Of a stretch of DNA of 64,000 nucleotides, positions 58,218 through 64,000 are shown piece after piece (within the stretch, counting starts at the first letter, position 1; every line of letters begins with the position of its first letter). A program made the position numbers and the translations under genes. The stretch is from Siphonodentalium dalli (taxonomy: Eukaryota; Mollusca; Scaphopoda; Gadilida; Siphonodentaliidae): positions 151,287,577 through 151,351,576 of the forward strand of contig CP136065.1 of NCBI GenBank assembly GCA_032622095.1. The letters are read 5' to 3'. The notes under the pieces were generated by a model that saw only the letters and a list, made by a program, of their open reading frames with translations, was not told where the DNA came from and ran no database searches.

Positions 58218-58917
58218 CCGACATGTCGATAACCGAAAGTAGATTCAACAAAACACAAACTAGATAATGTGATTATGTCTTGATTTTTGCATCGATATCT
58301 CATGTTTTCTAATTGAAATGTCGAGAATTAATTGGCAACTAACAAAGTGTACACACTGTGTATATGTTATATATGGATTGTTTGCAAATTTAGGCGTGAA
58401 TGGGTATTCGTGCACAGCATGCAAAATACGATTGGCACACCTCCGAACCGATCAGCTGATCCAGGTCGTCATGCTTCTCATCGATTGAAAATAAACAAAT
58501 CGGGGAATTCCTGCCCTTCTTATCAAACGTCAACACATTTGGTCGAATTTAAGATGAAGTTATCTGCAATGGCATTATTGACTTATGTAAATGGAAATTA
58601 TTACCAATATTTCAAACGCAGAGAGTGCATGAACCACCGATCGATCTATAAATTATAATAGCCCAATCGGGCTGAACTAGATCGATTGGTCTTCCTGGCA
58701 TAGTGGTTGCTGCTGTAAGAGAGGGAACTCTAAATTTCTTAAATATTAAAATTTTGTTTGTTTTCAGATTTGTACAAGTTTATAATGAATATTACTAGTA
58801 AAACAATATACCATTGTCTTTCATTAGTTTCAAAATAAATGAGAATTTTTTTTAATTGGTAGAAACAGCTGATCGAAAGAACAATTTAGAGTACTCCCCT
58901 TATCCCAGATTCACTTT
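58218..58917. other. No recognised feature
   Basis: A 108-codon plus-strand frame (58332-58658) has no family resemblance. The rest is AT-rich. Confidence 0.35.
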
Positions 58918-61080
58918 ATAGTAGCTAATTACACTTAAGTATAAATTATTTATGCTTAAGCATAATTAACTTACGATCAGCGTAATACATTTGAATTACG
59001 CTTGAGTGTAATTGGGTTCATCAGCTTTCTCACCTCTATGGGAGGAAGCCAAATTAACATTTAATAAATAATTGAGCTAAAGCCCCCCCCCCCCCCCAAT
59101 CAAGGAATCTCTAATTACACTTAAGTGCAATAAGAATATTTCTTATCGCGCTTAAGTGCAATAAGAAGATTCCTTATTGCGCTTAGAGATTCCTTATTGC
59201 GCTTAAGTGCAATACGATATTCCTTTTTGTGCTTAAGTGCAATAAGATATTCCTTATTGTGCTAGCGCAATTAGATATTTCCTTATTGAACTTAATCGCA
59301 ATTATATCTTCCCTTATTATATCGCTTAAGCTCAATTATATCGCTTAAGCTCTATTATTTATTAAATGTTAATTTGGCTCCCCATATACCTCATGTATAT
59401 TGGTATAACCTGATGTAGGTTACTGGCATTAGTAATGCGGTTGCATCCATTTCAGCTTGAGGGGAGTTCAATGAGAGTGTATATGAATTACGTTTAAGCG
59501 TACTTCATTTACGCTTAAGCGCGGAACTCATTTACACTTAAGCATAATTAATATGAATAATGCTTAAGCAAATACCTAACTCCAACTGATTTCCTCTGTC
59601 TGAATAATTGAGTCCATCTCATAGTATATGGGGGAGTCTAAACCGATGTTTGATTGATGTCTAAATTGCCAGAGTAAATTTGAGTTTAGAGAAAATCGCA
59701 TGGGAGACAGCCTTTTCAAATATATTATTTATTAGTGTAAATCAATTGCGCTCAAGCGCAAAAAATATGTGTCTAATAATATATTTGCGCTTTAGCATAA
59801 AATTGCTATAAATGTGATCTATTATATGGGAGGCCCTTTTCACATTTATTATTTATTTACGCTTAAGCGCAAATAACCTCTATCATTTGCAATTAAGCAA
59901 ATAGATCATATTTGCGCTTAAGCGCAAATCATTTGCACTTAAGCGCAAATAAAAATCAATATGCAATGATCCCCCCTGAATTAATTTTACATGGCACAGG
60001 CCTAAACACATCACTAAAGTTGATATAGCCCCACCATATGAGGGAAACAATCCCCCAGAAACCCCAAGATCTGTTTTATGACCATGGAAATGATATAGAT
60101 CTGTGTAGGATATGTCTCTTTTATAAAATATACTATATCTCTGGGATGGCGACACAAATTCTTGGGGACAGGGATGCTGATATTATGAAAATAGGGGTTT
60201 TCCCCCAACTTCAAGTCAATGAGTACACCATATGAGGGAAGAAAACCTCAGTAACCCCTAATTCCCTATTTATGGCCATGGAAATGGTATATATCTGTGC
60301 AGGAGATAATAAAATATACATGAGCTCTGGGAGTGAGGCACCAAATCTTGGGACACCAGGGACAGAGATGCTGATATGCATATGGAAATATGTTTTTTCT
60401 TCAACTTCGAGTCTGTATGGGGCTATTACTATGGGCCCATGCTAATATAATATGAGATGGACTCAATCATTCACATCAGAGGGATGTAATGGAGTGTTAG
60501 GTATTTGCGCTTAAGCGCAAATAAATTGATAGACACATATTTGTGCTTAAGCGCAAATGATTTACGCTTAAGCACAAATATTTGCGCTTAATGATTTATG
60601 CTTAAGCACAAATATTTGCGCTTAAGCGCAAATAAATAATAAATGTGAAAATGGCCTCCCATACTATTTCCGCTAAAGCGCATATGATTTGTATTTAAGT
60701 ATAAATGATTTGCTCTTAAGTGCAAATGATTTACACTTAAGCGTAAATGATTTGCGATTAAGCAGAATCAGAATAAATGTGAAAACGGCTTCTCGTATAA
60801 TCGCTTAAGCATAATTCATTTATGATTAAGTGTAATTAATCTATCAATGAAAATAAATGACCAGTGAGCTTAAGTGTAAATCAATTACGCTTAAGCACAC
60901 TTTAATCAATTACGCTTAAGCACACTAGTCATAATTCTATTACTCATAGGAGTAATGCTTTATCCACATCATACGGTTGAGCGTAAGTGAAGTACGCTTT
61001 ATATGTGTGCATTACACCTGAGTGTAATACATTACGCTTAATTGTAATTCACTTACGCTAATGTGCAATTAGCTAATACA
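58918..61080. repeat. Field of CTTAAG-centred palindromes
   Basis: About 25 exact CTTAAG sites in 2.2 kb, most as 12-20-bp palindromes such as TTTGCGCTTAAGCGCAAA, AATTACACTTAAGTG and TACGCTTAAGCGTAA. They are irregularly spaced and separated by sequence blocks that themselves recur inverted: GGGAGGCC with TTTTCACATTTATTATT, and AATTGAGTCCATCTCAT. 60032-60420 holds a ~194-bp two-unit tandem (CACCATATGAGGGAA). A C15 run is at 59083-59097. No coding potential. Confidence 0.85.
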
Positions 61081-61389
61081 TGTGAAGAAGGCTTTCCATT
61101 ATAGTTATCATCCATCAGAATGAATAGTGCTTACTAAAGCTTGACAACAGAATTTGCCATTAAAAACATTTCATGGCCAATGAGCTAACAAATGTTCTGT
61201 ACTGGCATATTGAATACCAATTATTTGTACTATTGTACAGGTATAATGTAATTAAACAGTTTTGAGTTACAAAAGTAAGACAACTCTTTCTGCACGGTAC
61301 TGTGCTTGCGGCCAGATTGATGTAAAAATTCGGTCAATGCGCTTACAATTTTCTATAAATAGTAACATTTTGGAATTATTACCTCTCGA

Positions 61390-61580
61390 TCACTGTTCGA
61401 TTATAATCTTTGCCACTAACTCGGCCAATGTTCTTCCGTTTGTGATTTCACGCAACAATTCCCTTTCTATTCCTTCCCTGTCGAATTGACTACCGATTGC
61501 GATGTCAATTTGTTTTTCGCTTTAATATTCTGATGTGCATGACGCTATTCCAGCGAACGGTCATCCTCCCTAGAAGCCAT
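61390..61580 (-). CDS. Unrecognised short coding-like frames
   Basis: ATG at 61580 in good context (CAGAAATGGC) opens MASREDDRSLE and then hits TAG. In another frame, 61518-61390 reads EKQIDIAIGSQFDREGIERE, then LLREITNGRTLAELVAKII, and stops. The helical, charged pattern looks like protein, and the two pieces may be one gene broken by a frameshift, or exons whose splice sites I cannot place. No family is recognised. Confidence 0.25.
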
Positions 61581-62001
61581 TTCTGAGAACGAAACCCGAT
61601 TCAATCCCAATCGAGTCGGAAGTGCTCGGTCATTTCCGTGACTGCACAAGACAACGCATCGGTTTGTATTTTCGTGTTATTATGGTGAGATTAATCGGGA
61701 CGATTGATGAATATAAATAGTTAGCCGAATGGCCGTATACTGTGTACAAACTGACTTCAGGGTGGGGGATTTCGTGTATCTGAGTTATTTTATTCACTCT
61801 TCCCACAGAATGACGCAGGGAACTCAATTGTGAGGTTCAATTTACGTTTCACATCACTTTAAGCATTTTATGTAATTCAAGATGGAGTCCAAGATGGCTG
61901 CCATTTTCCTATAAGTCAGCTTGGTGCAATTATAGTGAGAACATCTTGTCATATGTATACACATGTATACATTTTTGTGAAGCTAAGACATAACGTCACC
62001 T
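61581..62001. other. No recognised feature
   Basis: 61845-61865 carries TTTCACATCACTTTAA, the tip of the 375-bp TTAA repeat, without its body. Confidence 0.4.
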
Positions 62002-63595
62002 TTAACCCTTTGAACCCGACTGGCCGCAAAAGCGGCCAGCCAGAAAACGTTCATACACCCGACTGGCCGCAAAAGCGGCCAGCAGCATTCAGTGACATCA
62101 TAAACCTATGTGGCATGTGTATACATGTTATAACCATTGGTATATCCACTTATATCTATGTAAATGATCCCAAGGAACTTCAGCAGTGCCATGGGTGCAT
62201 GTGTATGAGTTTGTTGCCTACTAGTTGGGGTAGAAAAACACGCGCATGCGCACAGCGCAGAATTCAACAAACGTACATTATTTTAAGCGACTCGGGTAAA
62301 GCTCTACATTGTTGCGCGGTTCGCAGGATTGTAGAAAGACACCGTTTCGATCACTCTTTTTGGTTTAAATTAGTATTGAATACATAATCAGTGTTCTGTC
62401 ATATGTGAGGAAGGCGCACGCAGTTTCTTATTTGAGTCGATTTGTTTCGCGCATGCGCATAGGATAAAATGATAAATGTATGGATTTTTGTGAAATGATA
62501 CAATCACATCAAGGATCTCCATAGACATAAATTTGCGTTATACAGCTGCACGTTTTGACATTACACCAGAGTAGTATTGTGGAAATGGGTTGCATGGTCA
62601 CAATACCATCTAGTCCGATCTACTTGCGCGTGCACATTATAAACACGTGGTCAAATCGTGCATTATTGAGCAATTATGTAAAGTTTAAGACTCGTGGCAC
62701 CATTTGAACATGACCATCACCGTGCCCTTTAGGCGATGTCTAAAACGGGACGTAATGCCATTCGATGCACAGGGAATTAAGTGGTGTCATTCGATCACTT
62801 GGGCTGTATGCTTAGCAACCATTGATACCGTTAAATACAAACTACATGTAGGTTCAATCTTCTGACCTGATGTATCTCCAGTTTCACAATAGGTATTGAC
62901 TGCATAGAAACTGCCGTTTCTTAGCGCGGAATTATACGACGCCATAAGCTATAATTGCATTATACTTTCAGTTCCGGGTAGTTGCTTAGAAACCATTACC
63001 AGGGAGTGATCGTGTGGCAAAGTATACCGTTCTAACAAAAATACACAGTGGCCCATGGGAACATACCTGTAAAATTTCATACCTGTAGCACCATTTGAAC
63101 ATAACCATCAGCATGTGCATGCCAAGAATGTCTAAATTGGGGCATAATATAATTGGATTCACAGGGCAATGTGTCATTCGATCATTTGGGGTATTTGCTT
63201 AGCAACCGTTGCTACCCTTAAATACAAGTTAGGGTCAGACTTCTGGCCAGATATATCTCAAATTTCACAATAGGGTGTTGACTGCATCAAAAACGCCACT
63301 TCCTTAGGCTGAATTACGACCGTAAAAGCTATAATTGTATTTTACTTTCAATATCGGGTAGATGGCTAGCAACCGTTACCAGGGAGTGACCACGTGGCAA
63401 TGTAACCAGATCGTAATATAATCAGTGGTCCATGGGGAACATACATCTAAAGTTTCAGAAATGTGACACCACTTGAACATAAACAACACCATACATCTAA
63501 ACACTGGTCACAATATAAAAAATACCACTGGGAGCCCAGGGTCAGGGTGTCGATCGTTGTGGGGAGCCAGGGTTCAAAGGGTTAAGTGCCAAAAT
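62002..63595. mobile_element. TTAA-flanked element with GGTTCAAAGGGTTAA ends
   Basis: Left TTAACCCTTTGAACCCG, right GGGTTCAAAGGGTTAA. Near the left end two copies of the hairpin CTGGCCGCAAAAGCGGCCAG lie 34 bp apart. The right half is a ~390-bp tandem duplication (listed separately). CCCTTT ends at TTAA fit a non-autonomous piggyBac-type element, large for the class at 1.6 kb. A relative's ends are at 42970 and 46869. Confidence 0.7.
62699..63483 (+). repeat. Two-unit ~390-bp tandem duplication
   Basis: ACCATTTGAACATGACCATC (62699) recurs at 63090 and starts a third, truncated unit at 63468. GCTTAGCAACC, TACCAGGGAGTGA and CATGGGAACATAC repeat in step. Divergence is moderate, so the duplication is not recent. 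Confidence 0.88.
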
Positions 63596-63667
63596 TGGAA
63601 CTCCCCCGTCCAAGATGGTTGCCAAAATGGCGACCGGAAGTGGAATTTTTACGTTTTGTACTATAAT

Positions 63668-64000
63668 ACCTTTAAAGGTACTCAACCCGTAAAGAGGGTC
63701 CCCATCTCAACAGATTCCAACAACAACAATCCGATCAGAGGGTCCTATATTACTATTGCTTTGGCTTTGGGGGTAAAAAATATTTGATTCGAGTCGAGGA
63801 ACCCATCAAACAAAGCTCAGAGTTATTAGATATTGATTTTTGAAAATTCTTATGTTCTCGAGATGAGTACTTATAACTGCCGTCAATATGGTAACATGCT
63901 CGAGATTTTACGCCAAAATTCTATTCAAACAGACAAAGATGGATAACTCTATAATCAAGTGGTAATAATTGACTACGTACTGGGCCAGAAAGAATTCCCG
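63668..64000. mobile_element. TTTAAAGGTA-ended repeat, copy 3, runs off the window
   Basis: Starts TTTAAAGGTACTCAACCCG, then CAGATTCCAACAACAACAA. It then joins the GGTAAAAAATATTTGATTC part shared with 615-1060 and 43685-44100. The left end is the inverted form of the right end of copy 1. Confidence 0.65.

Overview
The window is AT-rich animal nuclear DNA. The recognisable gene has short exons, GT-AG introns and kilobase-scale introns, and most of the rest is small DNA-transposon debris. The one conserved gene is eukaryotic elongation factor 2 kinase (EEF2K), on the minus strand. It starts at 55274 and runs leftwards out of the window. The protein resembles animal eEF2K throughout its kinase domain. 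The repeat content (Pearl/HINE-like elements with ~160-bp tandem cores, many short palindromic elements) would suit a mollusc, perhaps a bivalve, but that is an inference from repeat style only.

EEF2K layout, in transcription order: exon 1 with the start codon and calmodulin-binding segment (54909-55274), a 38-nt microexon (53469-53506), a 39.6-kb intron, exon 3 with the catalytic lysine (13692-13863), exon 4 (11324-11470), exon 5 with the active-site aspartates and zinc ligands (10390-10653), exon 6 in the phospho-regulatory loop (5383-5655), and a probable 63-nt exon 7 (2779-2841). Exons 1 to 6 join in frame to 420 codons and exon 7 would bring this to 441. The C-terminal Sel1-type helical-repeat exons were not found and should lie beyond the left edge.

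The giant intron (13864-53468) is a transposon graveyard. It holds: foldback elements flanked by TA with CAGTAATGCCC ends; several families flanked by TTAA (piggyBac-like target), some sharing one TTAA back to back; a hAT element with an 8-bp target duplication and a decayed BED finger; a Mutator-like foldback with a 12-bp direct repeat; a Pearl/HINE-like element with 15 tandem ~164-bp units in a higher-order pattern; an AAGCTT-rich minisatellite; and a 3.3-kb inverted-repeat element carrying a broken gene with PIN/FEN1-like acidic motifs. A second hAT copy sits in intron 3, nested inside another repeat.

Right of EEF2K (55.3-64 kb) no gene is recognised. There is a long-terminal-inverted-repeat element, a 2.2-kb field of short palindromes centred on CTTAAG, a few short coding-like open frames, and a TTAA-flanked element with an internal 390-bp tandem duplication. 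No intact transposase, reverse transcriptase, rRNA, tRNA or CRISPR array was recognised. All calls rest on reading by eye.
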